Shown here: piece after piece, positions 13,301 to 27,200 of the stretch
Layout of the letters: every line of letters begins with the position of its first letter
Numbering within the stretch: position 1 is the first letter of the stretch
NCBI RefSeq assembly: GCF_037975245.1
Contig: NC_092578.1
Location: forward strand, 10,894,321-10,958,320
Direction of reading: 5' to 3'
Length of the DNA stretch: 64,000 nucleotides
Origin: Apostichopus japonicus
Taxonomy: Eukaryota > Echinodermata > Holothuroidea > Aspidochirotida > Stichopodidae
The notes under the pieces: generated by a model
Told to the model about the DNA's origin: nothing
The model's database searches: none
What the model saw: only the letters and a program-made list of their open reading frames with translations
Position numbers and translations under genes: made by a program

Positions 13301-16300
13301 AATAGAATGTGCGGTACCGATCGATCGAATGTGCGGTTCCGTTCAATCGAATGTGCGATACCGATCAATCGAATGTGAAATACCGATCAATCGAATGTGC
13401 GGTACCGATCAATCGAATGTGCGGTACCGATCAATCGAATGTGCGTTACCGATCAATCGAATCTGCGGTACCGATCAATCGAATCTGCGGTACCGATCAA
13501 TCGAATGTTCAATACCGCCCAATCGAATTTTCGGTACCGATCAATCGAATGTGCGATACCGATCAATCGAATGTACAGTACCGATCAATCGAATGTGCGG
13601 TACCGAACAATCGAATGTTCGGTACCGATCACTCGAATGTGCGGTACCGATCAATGGAATGTGCGGTACCGATCAATCGAATATTCGGTATCTATGTATC
13701 GAATGTGCTATACCGATCAATCGAATGTTCGGTACCGATCAATCGAATGTGCGGTACCGATCAATCGAATGTTCGGTACCGATCAATCGAATGTGAGATA
13801 CCGATCAATCGATTCTGCGGTACCGACCAATCGAATGATCGGTACCGATCAATCGAATGTGCTGACCGATCAATCGAATGTGCGGTACCGATCAATCGAA
13901 TGTGCTATACCGATCAATCGAATGTTCGGTATCGATCAATCGAATGTGCGATACCGATCAATCGAATGTTCGTTACAGATCAATCGAATGTGCGGTACCG
14001 ATCAATCGAATGTTCGGTATCGATGTATCGAATGTTCGGTACCGATGAATGGAATGTACGTTACCGATCAATCGAATGTGCGGTACCGAACAATGGAATG
14101 TTAGGTATCGATGTATCGAATGTGCGATACCGACCAATCGAATGTTCGGTATCGATGTATCGAATGTGCGATACGGATCAATCGAATGTTCGTTACTAAT
14201 CAATCGAATGATCATTACCGATCAATCGAATGTGCGTTACCGATCAATCGAATGTTCGGTACCGATCAATCGAATGTGCGTTACCGATTAATCGAATATT
14301 CGGTACCGATCAATCGAATGTGCGGTACCGATCAATCGAATGTGCGGTACCGATCAATCGAATGTTCGGTATCGAATGTGCGATAAGTATCAATCGAATG
14401 TGCGTTACCGATCAATGGAATGTGCGGTACCGATCAATCGAATATTCGGTATCTATGTATCGAATGTGCTATACCGATCAATCGAATGTTCGGTACCGAT
14501 CAATCGAATGTGCGGTACCGATCAATCGAATGTTCGGTACCGATCAATCGAATGTGAGATACCGATCAATCGATTGTGCGGTACCGACCAATCGAATGAT
14601 CGGTACCGATCAATCGAATGTGCTGACCGATCAATCGAATGTGCGGTACCGATCAATCGAATGTGCTATACCGATCAATCGAATGTTCGGTATCGATCAA
14701 TCGAATGTGCGATACCGATCAATCGAATGTTCGTTACAGATCAATCGAATGTGCGGTACCGATCAATCGAATGTTCGGTATCGATGTATCGAATGTTCGG
14801 TACCGATGAATGGAATGTTCGTTACAGATCAATCGAATGTGCGTTACCGATCAATCGAATGTGCGTTACCGATCAATCGAATGTTAGGTATCGATGTATC
14901 GAATGTGCGATACCGATCAATCGAGTGTTCGGTATCGATGTATCGAATGTGCGATACGGATCAATCGAATGTTTGTTACTAATCAATCGAATGATCGTTA
15001 CCGATCAATCGAATGTGCGTTACCGATCAATGGAATGTTCTGTACCGATCAATAGAATGTGCGGTACCGATCAATCGAATGTGCGGTTCCGTTCAATCGA
15101 ATGTGCGATACCGATCAATCGAATGTGAAATACCGATCAATCGAATGTTCGGTACCGAACAATCGAATGTTCGGTACCGATCACTCGAATGTGCGGTACC
15201 GATCAATGGAATGTGCGGTACCGATCAATCGAATATTCGGTATCTATGTATCGAATGTGCTATACCGATCAATCGAATGTTCGGTACCGATCAATCGAAT
15301 GTGCGGTACCGATCAATCGAATGTTCGGTACCGATCAATCGAATGTGAGATACCGATCAATCGAATGTGCGGTACCGGCCAATCGAATGATCGGTACCGA
15401 TCAATCGAATGTGCTGACCGATCAATCGAATGTGCGGTACCGATCAATCGAATGTGCGATACCGATCAATCGAATGTTCGGTATCGATCAATCGAATGTG
15501 CGATACCGATCAATCGAATGTTCGTTACAGATCAATCGAATGTGCGGTACCGATCAATCGAATGTTCGGTATCAATGTATCGAATGTTCGGTACCGATGA
15601 ATGGAATGTACGTTACCGATCAATCGAATGTTCGGTACCGAACAATCGAATGTTAGGTATCGATGTATCGAATGTGCGATACCGATCAATCGAATGTTCG
15701 GTATCGATGTATCGAATGTGCGATACGGATCAATCGAATGTTCGTTACTAATCAATCGAATGATCGTTACCGATCAATCGAATGTGCGTTACCGATCAAT
15801 CGAATGTTCGGTACCGATCAATCGAATGTGCGGTACCGATCAATCGAATGAGCGGTACCGATCAATCGAATGTTCGGTATCGATGTATCGAATGTTCGGT
15901 ACCGATCAATGGAATGTACGTTACCGATCAATCGAATGTGCGGTACCGAACAATCGAATGTTAGGTATCGATGTATCGAATGTGCGATACCGATCAATCG
16001 AATGTTCGGTATCGATGTATCGAATGTGCGATACGGATCAATCGAATGTTCGTTACTAATCAATCGAATGATCGTTACCGATCAATCGAATGTGCGTTAC
16101 CGATCAATCGAATGTTCGGTACCGATCAATCGAATGTGCGTTACCGATTAATCGAATATTCGGTACCGATCAATCGAATGTGCGGTACCGATCAATCGAA
16201 TGTGCGGTACCGATCAATCCAATGTTCGGTATCGAATGTGCGATATGTATCAATCGAATGTGCGTTACCGATTAATCGAATGTTCGGTACCGATCAATCG

Positions 16301-16330
16301 AATGTTCGGTACCTATCTATCGAATGTGCG
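13301..16330 (+). repeat. Block C series, 0.76-1.1 kb units
   Basis: A landmark monomer that lost one base (CTGACCGATC) occurs at 13862, 14623, 15414, 16549 and 18248. The spacings are 761, 791, 1135 and 1699 bp. Each spacing modulo 22 matches the odd-length monomers it spans: -1 and -8 for 761, -1 for 791, and -1 and -8 for 1135. Each unit also has a TATCGATGTATCG pair and a TTACTAATC monomer (14193, 14976, 15744, 16053). Units differ by gain and loss of whole monomers. Confidence 0.8.
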
Positions 16331-18025
16331 GTACCGATCAATCGAATGTTCAATACCGCCCAATCGAATTTTCGGTACCGATCAATCGAATGTGCGATAC
16401 CGATCAATCGAATGTACAGTACCGATCAATCGAATGTGCGGTACCGATCAATCGAATGTTCGGTACCGATCAATCGAATGTGAGATACCGATCAATCGAA
16501 TGTGCGGTACCGACCAATCGAATGATCGGTACCGATCAATCGAATGTACTGACCGATCAATCGAATGTGCGGTACCGATCAATCGAATGTGCGATACCGA
16601 TCAATCGAATGTTCGGTATCGATCAATCGAATGTGCGATACCGATCAATCGAATGTTCGTTACAGATCAATCGAATGTGCGGTACCGATCAATCGAATGT
16701 TCGGTATCGATGTATCGAATGTTCGGTACCGATGAATGGAATGTACGTTACCGATCAATCGAATGTGCGGTACCGAACAATCGAATGTTAGGTATCGATG
16801 TATCGAATGTGCGATACCGATCAATCGAATGTTCGGTATCGATGTATCGAATGTGCGATACGGATCAATCGAATGTTCGTTACTAATCAATCGAATGATC
16901 GTTACCGATCAATCGAATGTGCGTTACCGATCAATCGAATGTTCGGTACCGATCAATCGAATGTGCGGTACCGATCAATCGAATGTGCGGTACCGATCAA
17001 TCCAATGTTCGGTACCGATCAATCCAATGTTCGGTACCGATCAATCCAATGTTCGGTACCGATCAATGGAATGTACGTTACCGATTAATCGAATGTGCGA
17101 TACCGAACAATCGAATGTTAGGTATCGATGTATCGAATGTGCGATACCGATCAATCGAATGTTCGGTATCGATGTATCGAATGTGCGATACGGATCAATC
17201 GAATGTTCGTTACTAATCAATCGAATGATCGTTAACGATCAATCGAATGTGCGTTACCGATCAATCGAATGTTCGGTACCGATCAATCGAATGTGCGGTA
17301 CCGATCAATCGAATGTGCGGTGCCGATCAATCGAATGTGCGTTACCGATCAATCGAATCTGCGGTACCGATCAATCTGATGTGCGGTACCGATCAATCGA
17401 AATGTTCGGTACGATCAATCGAATGTGCGGTACCGATCAATCGAATGTTCGGTACGGCCCAATCGAATTTCCGGTACCGATCAATCGAATGTGCGATACC
17501 GATCAATCGAATGTACTGTACCGATCAATCGAAGGTGCGGTACCGGTACCAATCAAACGAATGTGCGATACCGATCAATCGAATGTTCGGTACCAATTAA
17601 TCGAATTTGCGGTACTGATCAATCGAATGTGCGGTACTGATCAATCGAATGTTCGGTACCGATCAATCGAATGTTCGGTACCGATCAATGGAATGTGCGA
17701 TACCGAACAATCGAATGTTCTGTGCCGATCAATCGAATGTTCGGTACTGATAAATCGAATGTTCGGTACCTATCTATCGAATGTTCGGTACCGATCAATC
17801 GAATGTGCGGTACCGATCAATAGAATGTGCGGTACCGATTAATCGAATGTTCGGTACCGACCAATCGAATGTTCCGCACCGACTAATCGAATGTGCGGTA
17901 CCGACCAATCGAATGTGCGATACCGATCAATCGAATGTGCGGTACCGACCAATCGAATGTTCGGTACCGATCAAACGAATGTGCGGTACCGATCAATCGA
18001 ATCTGCGGTACCGATCAATCTGATG
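16331..18025 (+). repeat. 1,699-bp tandem block, copy 1
   Basis: It aligns to 18026 onward at a constant offset of 1,699 bp. Landmarks are the CTGACC monomer (16549), two TTACTAATC monomers (16880 and 17210), an extra-base ATCGAAATG near 17400, a one-base-short GGTACGATC near 17408, a GGTACGGCCC monomer near 17452, and a 28-bp monomer at 17538-17565. Net change is -1+1-1+6, that is +5, and 1,699 is 77 x 22 + 5. Confidence 0.9.
17538..17565 (+). repeat. 28-bp monomer with doubled GGTACC
   Basis: This monomer begins CGGTACCGGTACC, a 6-bp internal duplication of the palindrome core. Exact counterparts start at 19237 (+1,699) and 24333 (+5,096). The three copies therefore record both block duplications from one original insertion. 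Confidence 0.9.
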
Positions 18026-19700
18026 TGCGGTACCGATCAATCGAATGTTCAATACCGCCCAATCGAATTTTCGGTACCGATCAATTGAATGTGCGATACC
18101 GATCAATCGAATGTACAGTACCGATCAATCGAATATGCGGTACCGATCAATCGAATGTTCGGTACCGATCAATCGAATGTGAGATACCGATCAATCGAAT
18201 GTGCGGTACCGACCAATCGAATGATCGGTACCGATCAATCGAATGTACTGACCGATCAATCGAATGTGCGGTACCGATCAATCGAATGTGCGATACCGAT
18301 CAATCGAATGTTCGGTATCGATCAATCGAATGTGCGATACCGATCAATCGAATGTTCGTTACAGATCAATCGAATGTGCGGTACCGATCAATCGAATGTT
18401 CGGAATCGATGTATCGAATGTTCGGTACCGATGAATGGAATGTACGTTACCGATCAATCGAATGTGCGGTACCGAACAATCGAATGTTAGGTATCGATGT
18501 ATCGAATGTGCGATACCGATCAATCGAATGTTCGGTATCGATGTATCGAATGTGCGATACGGATCAATCGAATGTTCGTTACTAATCAATCGAATGATCG
18601 TTACCGATCAATCGAATGTGCGTTACCGATCAATCGAATGTTCGGTACCGATCAATCGAATGTGCGGTACCGATCAATCGAATGTGCGGTACCGATCAAT
18701 CCAATGTTCGGTACCGATCAATCCAATGTTCGGTACCGATCAATCCAATGTTCGGTACCGATCAATGGAATGTACGTTACCGATCAATCGAATTTGCGAT
18801 ACCGAACAATCGAATGTTAGGTATCGATGTATCGAATGTGCGATACCGATCAATCGAATGTTCGGTATCGATGTATCGAATGTGCGATACGGATCAATCG
18901 AATGTTCGTTACTAATCAATCGAATGATCGTTAACGATCAATCGAATGTGCGTTACCGATCAATCGAATGTTCGGTACCGATCAATCGAATGTGCGGTAC
19001 CGATCAATCGAATGTGCGGTGCCGATCAATCGAATGTGCGTTACCGATCAATCGAATCTGCGGTACCGATCAATCTGATGTGCGGTACCGATCAATCGAA
19101 ATGTTCGGTACGATCAATCGAATGTGCGGTACCGATCAATCGAATGTTCGGTACGGCCCAATCGAATTTCCGGTACCGATCAATCGAATGTGCGATACCG
19201 ATCAATCGAATGTACTGTACCGATCAATCGAATGTGCGGTACCGGTACCAATCAAACGAATGTGCGATACCGATCAATCGAATGTTCGGTACCAATTAAT
19301 CGAATTTGCGGTACTGATCAATCGAATGTGCGGTACTGATCAATCGAATGTTCGGTACCGATCAATCGATTGTTCGGTACCGATCAATGGAATGTGCGAT
19401 ACCGAACAATCGAATGTTCTGTGCCGATCAATCGAATGTTCGGTACTGATAAATCGAATGTTCGGTACCTATCTATCGAATGTTCGGTACCGATCAATCG
19501 AATGTGCGGTACCGATCAATAGAATGTGCGGTACCGATTAATCGAATGTTCGGTACCGACCAATCGAATGTTCCGCACCGATTAATCGAATGTGCGGTAC
19601 CGACCAATCGAATGTGCGATACCGATCAATCGAATGTTCGGTACCGACCAATCGAATGTTCGGTACCGATCAAACGAATGTGCGGTACCGATCAATCGAA
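18026..19700 (+). repeat. 1,699-bp tandem block, copy 2
   Basis: It is nearly identical to copy 1. Noticed differences include AATTTGCGATACC near 18792 against AATGTGCGATACC near 17093, and GAATGTGCGG near 19235 against GAAGGTGCGG near 17536. It holds the last TTACTAATC monomers of the window (18579 and 18909). Its right end, from about 19115, is also the start of the 5,096-bp duplication, so the two tandem systems overlap here. Confidence 0.9.
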
Positions 19701-20244
19701 TGTGCGGTACCGATCAATCGAATGTTCGGTACCGAACAATCGAATGTTCGGTACCGAACTTCGAATGTTCGTTACCGATCAATCGAATGTGCGTTACCGA
19801 TCAATGGAATGTGCGTTGCCGACCAATCAAATATTTGGTATCGATCAATCGAATGTGCGGATCCGATCAATCGAATGGGCGGTACCGATCAATCGAATGT
19901 GCGGATCCGATCAATCGAATGTGCGTTACCGATCAATCGAACGTTCGTTACCGATCAATCGAATGTGCGGTACCGATCAATAGAATGTTCGGTACCGATA
20001 AATCGAATGTTCGGTACCGATCAATCGAATGTGCGGTACCGATCAATCGAATGTGCGGTACCGATCAATCGAATGTTCGGTACCGAACAATCGAATGTTC
20101 GCTACCGATCAATCGAATGAGCGGTACCGATCAATCGAATGATCGGTACCGATCAATCGAGTGTGCGGTACCGATCAATCGAATGTGCGTTACCGATCAA
20201 TCGAATGTTCGATACCGATCAATCGAATGTGCGTTACCGATCAA

Positions 20245-21567
20245 TCGAATGTGCGTAACCGATCAATCGAATGTTCGTTACCGATCAATCGAATGTGCGG
20301 TACCGATCAATACAATGTGCGGTACCGATCAATCGAATGTTCGGTACCGATCAATCGAATGTTCGGTACCGATAAATCGAATGTTCGGTACCGATCAATC
20401 GAATGTGCGGTACCGATCAATCGAATGTGCGGTACCGATCAATCGAATGTTCGGTACCGAACAATCGAATGTTCGCTACCGATCAATCGAATGAGCGGTA
20501 CCGATCAATCGAATGATCGGTACCGATCAATCGAATGTGCGTTACCGATCAATCGAATGTGCGGATCCGATCAATCGAATGTGCGTTACCGATCAATCGA
20601 ATGTTCGTTACCGATCAATCGAATGTGCGGTACCGATCAATAGAATGTGCGGTACCGATCAATAGAATGTGCGGTACCGATTAATCGAATGTTCGGTACC
20701 GACCAATCGAATGTGCGGTACCGATCAATCGAATGTGCGGTACCGATCAATCGAATGTGCGTTACCGATCATTCGAATGTTCGGTACCGATCAATCGAAT
20801 GTTCGGTGCCGATCAATCCAATGTTCGGTACCGATCAATCCAATGTTCGGTACCGAGCAATCCAACGTTCGGTACCTATCTATCGAATGTTCGGTGCCGA
20901 TCAATTTAATGTTCGGTACCGATCAATCGACTGTTCGGTACCGATCAATCGAATGTTTGGTACCTATCTATCGAATGTGCGGTACCGATCAATCGAATGT
21001 GCGGTACCGATCAATCGAATATGCGGTACCGATCAATCGAATGTGCGTTACCGATCATTCGAATGTTCGGTACCGATTAATCGAATGTGCGGTACCGATC
21101 AATCGAATGTGCGATACCGATCAATCGAATGTGAGGTACCGACCAATCGAATGTTCGGTACCGATCAATCGAATGTGCGGTACCGATCAATCGAATGTGC
21201 GGTACCGATCAATCGAATGTTCGGTACCGAACAATCGAATGTTCGGTACCGATCTTCGAATGTTCGGTACCGATCAATCGAATGTGCGTTACCGATCAAT
21301 GGAATGTGCGTTGCCGACCAATCGAATATTTGGTACCGATCAATCGAATGTGCGGATCCGATCAATGGAATGGGCGGTACCGATCGATCGATCGAATGTG
21401 CGGTACCAATCAAACGAATGTGCGATACCGATCAATCGAATGTTCGGTACCAATTAATCGAATGTGCGGTACTGATCAATCGAATGTGCGGTACTGATCA
21501 ATCGAATGTTCGGTACCGATCAATCGAATGTTCGGTACCTATCTATCGAATGTTCGGTACCGATCAA
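20245..21567 (+). repeat. Nested 1,323-bp unit, copy 1
   Basis: It aligns to 21568-22896 with an offset of 1,323 bp, or 60 x 22 + 3, as expected from one 21-bp and one 26-bp monomer. Noticed differences: GGTGCCGATC near 20806 against GGTACCGATC near 22129, and AATCGAATG near 20994 against AATCGATTG near 22317. The pair recurs inside the second 5,096-bp copy at about 25341-27992. Confidence 0.9.
21244..21400 (+). repeat. 157-bp landmark module: 21-mer, GGATCC, 26-mer
   Basis: Seven monomers travel together: a 21-bp unit with GATCTTCG (21244-21264), two to three ordinary units, one with AATATTTGG, one where GGTACC has become GGATCC, one with GGAATGGGCGG, and a 26-bp unit with GATC expanded to GATCGATCGATCG (21375-21400). 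The 26-bp monomer occurs about 34 times between 21.4 and 52.3 kb, for example near 22698, 24043, 26471, 27794, 29139, 30923, 32580, 36151, 38052, 39768, 43023, 45613, 48431, 50541 and 52254. A few copies end in GATTGAATG instead. I saw none outside that range. Confidence 0.85.
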
Positions 21568-22896
21568 TCGAATGTGCGTAACCGATCAATCGAATGTTCG
21601 TTACCGATCAATCGAATGTGCGGTACCGATCAATACAATGTGCGGTACCGATCAATCGAATGTTCGGTACCGATCAATCGAATGTTCGGTACCGATAAAT
21701 CGAATGTTCGGTACCGATCAATCGAATGTGCGGTACCGATCAATCGAATGTGCGGTACCGATCAATCGAATGTTCGGTACCGAACAATCGAATGTTCGCT
21801 ACCGATCAATCGAATGAGCGGTACCGATCAATCGAATGATCGGTACCGATCAATCGAATGTGCGTTACCGATCAATCGAATGTGCGGATCCGATCAATCG
21901 AATGTGGGTTACCGATCAATCGAATGTTCGTTAACGATCAATCGAATGTGCGGTACCGATCAATAGAATGTGCGGTACCGATCAATAGAATGTGCGGTAC
22001 CGATTAATCGAATGTTCGGTACCGACCAATCGAATGTGCGGTACCGATCAATCGAATGTGCGGTACCGATCAATCGAATGTGCGTTACCGATCATTCGAA
22101 TGTTCGGTACCGATCAATCGAATGTTCGGTACCGATCAATCCAATGTTCGGTACCGATCAATCCAATGTTCGGTACCGAGCAATCCAACGTTCGGTACCT
22201 ATCTATCGAATGTTCGGTGCCGATCAATTTAATGTTCGGTACCGATCAATCGACTGTTCGGTACCGATCAATCGAATGTTTGGTACCTATCTATCGAATG
22301 TGCGGTACCGATCAATCGATTGTGCGGTACCGATCAATCGAATATGCGGTACCGATCAATCGAATGTGCGTTACCGATCATTCGAATGTTCGGTACCGAT
22401 TAATCGAATGTGCGGTACCGATCAATCGAATGTGCGATACCGATCAATCGAATGTGAGGTACCGACCAATCGAATGTTCGGTACCGATCAATCGAATGTG
22501 CGGTACCGATCAATCGAATGTGCGGTACCGATCAATCGAATGTTCGGTACCGAACAATCGAATGTTCGGTACCGATCTTCGAATGTTCGGTACCGATCAA
22601 TCGAATGTGCGTTACCGATCAATGGAATGTGCGTTGCCGACCAATCGAATATTTGGTACCGATCAATCGAATGTGCGGATCCGATCAATGGAATGGGCGG
22701 TACCGATCGATCGATCGAATGTGCGGTACCAATCAAACGAATGTGCGATACCGATCAATCGAATGTTCGGTACCAATTAATCGAATGTGCGGTACTGATC
22801 AATCGAATGTGCGGTACTGATCAATCGAATGTTCGGTACCGATCAATCGAATGTTCGGTACCTATCTATCGAATGTTCGGTACCGATCAATCGAAT
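21568..22896 (+). repeat. Nested 1,323-bp unit, copy 2
   Basis: This is the second member of the nested pair. Homology begins at GTGCGTAACC (20251 in copy 1, 21574 here) and ends near 22896, where the counterpart would continue with GTGCGTAACC but this copy reads GTGCGATACC. The third super-block, after 34259, has only one such unit, so the number of 1,323-bp units varies between super-blocks. Confidence 0.88.
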
Positions 22897-24210
22897 GTGC
22901 GATACCGAACAATCGAATGTTCGGTGCCGATCAATCGAATGTTCGGTACCGATAAATCGAATGTTCGGTACCTATCTATCGAATGTTCGGTACCTATCTA
23001 TCGAGTGTGCGGTACCGACCAATCGAATGTGCGGTACCGATCAATCAAATGTCCGGTACAGATCAATCGAATGTACGGAATCGATGTATCGAATGTGCGG
23101 TACCGATCAATCGAATGTGCGGTACCGATCAATCGAATGAGCGGTACCGATCAATCGAATGATCGGTACCGATCAATCGAATGTGCGTTACCGATCAATC
23201 GAATGTGCGTTACCGATCGATCGAATGTTCGGTACCGATCAATCGAATGTGCGTTACGGATCAATCGAATGTGCGGATCCGATCAATCGAATGTGCGGTA
23301 CCGATCAATCGAATGTGCGATACCGAACAATCGAATGTTCGGTGCCGATCAATCCAATGTTCGGTACCGATCAATCGAATGTTCGGTACCGATCAATTGA
23401 ATGTTCGGTACCTATCTATCGAATGTGCGGTACCGACCAATCGAATGTGCGGTACCGATCAATCAAATGTCCGGTAATGATCAATCGAATGTACGGTATC
23501 GATGTATCGAATGTGCGATACCGATCAATTGAATGTGCGGTACTGATCAATCAAATGTTCGGTACCGATCAATCGAATGTTCGTTACCGATCAATCCAAT
23601 GTTCGGTACCGATCAATCCAATGTTCGGTACCGATCAATCCAATGTTCGGTACCTATCTATCGAATGTGCGGTACCGACCCATCGAATGTGCGGTACCGA
23701 TCAATCGAATGTGCGGTACCGATCAATCGATTGTACCGTATCGATGTATCGAATGTGCGATACCGATCAATCGAATGTGCGGTACTGATCAATAGAATGT
23801 TCGGTACCGATTAATCGAATGTGCGATACCGATCAATCGAATGTGCGGTACCGATCAATCGAATGTGCGGTACCGATCAATCGAATGTTCGGTACCGAAC
23901 AATCGAATGTTCGGTACCGATCTTCGAATGTTCGTTACCGATCAATCGAATGTGCGTTACTGATCAATGGAATGTGCGTTGCCGACCAATCGAATATTTG
24001 GTACCGATCAATCGAATGTGCGGATCCGATCAATGGAATGGGCGGTACCGATCGATCGATCGAATGTGCGGTAACAATCAAACGAATGTGCGATACCGAT
24101 CAATCGAATGTTCGGTAACAATTAATCGAATGTGCGGTACCGATCAATCGAATGTGCGGTACCGATTAATAGAATGTGCGTTACCGATCAATCGAATGTG
24201 CGGTACCGAT

Positions 24211-27200
24211 CAATCGAATGTGCGGTACCGATCAATCGAATGTTCGGTACGGCCCAATCGAATTTCCGGTACCGATCAATCGAATGTGCGATACCGATCA
24301 ATCGAATGTACTGTACCGATCAATCGAATGTGCGGTACCGGTACCAATCAAACGAATGTGCGATACCGATCAATCGAATGTTCGGTACCAATTAATCGAA
24401 TTTGCGGTACTGATCAATCGAATGTGCGGTACTGATCAATCGAATGTTCGGTACCGATCAATCGATTGTTCGGTACCGATCAATGGAATGTGCGATACCG
24501 AACAATCGAATGTTCTGTGCCGATCAATCGAATGTTCGGTACTGATAAATCGAATGTTCGGTACCTATCTATCGAATGTTCGGTACCGATCAATCGAATG
24601 TGCGGTACCGATCAATAGAATGTGCGGTACCGATTAATCGAATGTTCGGTACCGACCAATCGAATGTTCCGCACCGATTAATCGAATGTGCGGTACCGAC
24701 CAATCGAATGTGCGATACCGATCAATCGAATGTTCGGTACCGACCAATCGAATGTTCGGTACCGATCAAACGAATGTGCGGTACCGATCAATCGAATGTG
24801 CGGTACCGATCAATCGAATGTTCGGTACCGAACAATCGAATGTTCGGTACCGAACTTCGAATGTTCGTTACCGATCAATCGAATGTGCGTTACCGATCAA
24901 TGGAATGTGCGTTGCCGACCAATCAAATATTTGGTATCGATCAATCGAATGTGCGGATCCGATCAATCGAATGGGCGGTACCGATCAATCGAATGTGCGG
25001 ATCCGATCAATCGAATGTGCGTTACCGATCAATCGAACGTTCGTTACCGATCAATCGAATGTGCGGTACCGATCAATAGAATGTTCGGTACCGATAAATC
25101 GAATGTTCGGTACCGATCAATCGAATGTGCGGTACCGATCAATCGAATGTGCGGTACCGATCAATCGAATGTTCGGTACCGAACAATCGAATGTTCGCTA
25201 CCGATCAATCGAATGAGCGGTACCGATCAATCGAATGATCGGTACCGATCAATCGAGTGTGCGGTACCGATCAATCGAATGTGCGTTACCGATCAATCGA
25301 ATGTTCGATACCGATCAATCGAATGTGCGTTACCGATCAATCGAATGTGCGTAACCGATCAATCGAATGTTCGTTACCGATCAATCGAATGTGCGGTACC
25401 GATCAATACAATGTGCGGTACCGATCAATCGAATGTTCGGTACCGATCAATCGAATGTTCGGTACCGATAAATCGAATGTTCGGTACCGATCAATCGAAT
25501 GTGCGGTACCGATCAATCGAATGTGCGGTACCGATCAATCGAATGTTCGGTACCGAACAATCGAATGTTCGCTACCGATCAATCGAATGAGCGGTACCGA
25601 TCAATCGAATGATCGGTACCGATCAATCGAATGTGCGTTACCGATCAATCGAATGTGCGGATCCGATCAATCGAATGTGCGTTACCGATCAATCGAATGT
25701 TCGTTACCGATCAATCGAATGTGCGGTACCGATCAATAGAATGTGCGGTACCGATCAATAGAATGTGCGGTACCGATTAATCGAATGTTCGGTACCGACC
25801 AATCGAATGTGCGGTACCGATCAATCGAATGTGCGGTACCGATCAATCGAATGTGCGTTACCGATCATTCGAATGTTCGGTACCGATCAATCGAATGTTC
25901 GGTGCCGATCAATCCAATGTTCGGTACCGATCAATCCAATGTTCGGTACCGAGCAATCCAACGTTCGGTACCTATCTATCGAATGTTCGGTGCCGATCAA
26001 TTTAATGTTCGGTACCGATCAATCGACTGTTCGGTACCGATCAATCGAATGTTTGGTACCTATCTATCGAATGTGCGGTACCGATCAATCGAATGTGCGG
26101 TACCGATCAATCGAATATGCGGTACCGATCAATCGAATGTGCGTTACCGATCATTCGAATGTTCGGTACCGATTAATCGAATGTGCGGTACCGATCAATC
26201 GAATGTGCGATACCGATCAATCGAATGTGAGGTACCGACCAATCGAATGTTCGGTACCGATCAATCGAATGTGCGGTACCGATCAATCGAATGTGCGGTA
26301 CCGATCAATCGAATGTTCGGTACCGAACAATCGAATGTTCGGTACCGATCTTCGAATGTTCGGTACCGATCAATCGAATGTGCGTTACCGATCAATGGAA
26401 TGTGCGTTGCCGACCAATCGAATATTTGGTACCGATCAATCGAATGTGCGGATCCGATCAATGGAATGGGCGGTACCGATCGATCGATCGAATGTGCGGT
26501 ACCAATCAAACGAATGTGCGATACCGATCAATCGAATGTTCGGTACCAATTAATCGAATGTGCGGTACTGATCAATCGAATGTGCGGTACTGATCAATCG
26601 AATGTTCGGTACCGATCAATCGAATGTTCGGTACCTATCTATCGAATGTTCGGTACCGATCAATCGAATGTGCGTAACCGATCAATCGAATGTTCGTTAC
26701 CGATCAATCGAATGTGCGGTACCGATCAATACAATGTGCGGTACCGATCAATCGAATGTTCGGTACCGATCAATCGAATGTTCGGTACCGATAAATCGAA
26801 TGTTCGGTACCGATCAATCGAATGTGCGGTACCGATCAATCGAATGTGCGGTACCGATCAATCGAATGTTCGGTACCGAACAATCGAATGTTCGCTACCG
26901 ATCAATCGAATGAGCGGTACCGATCAATCGAATGATCGGTACCGATCAATCGAATGTGCGTTACCGATCAATCGAATGTGCGGATCCGATCAATCGAATG
27001 TGGGTTACCGATCAATCGAATGTTCGTTAACGATCAATCGAATGTGCGGTACCGATCAATAGAATGTGCGGTACCGATCAATAGAATGTGCGGTACCGAT
27101 TAATCGAATGTTCGGTACCGACCAATCGAATGTGCGGTACCGATCAATCGAATGTGCGGTACCGATCAATCGAATGTGCGTTACCGATCATTCGAATGTT

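Larger units (their letters stand above)
19115..24210 (+). repeat. 5,096-bp tandem block, copy 1
   Basis: It aligns at a constant offset of 5,096 bp to 24211 onward. I found no difference in the stretches compared, including about 19480-19983, 20647-21966, 21970-23400 and 23159-24118. The block holds one 28-bp monomer, four 21-bp monomers (near 19745, 21244, 22567 and 23915) and three 26-bp monomers. The net is +14, and 5,096 is 231 x 22 + 14. It also contains a nested 1,323-bp tandem pair. Such identity means a very recent duplication or an assembly artefact. Confidence 0.9.

Noticed and set aside
21375-21400. Separate GATC microsatellite
   Set aside because: The GATCGATCGATCG run is short and always sits inside one 26-bp monomer of the satellite; it is a length variant, not an independent repeat.
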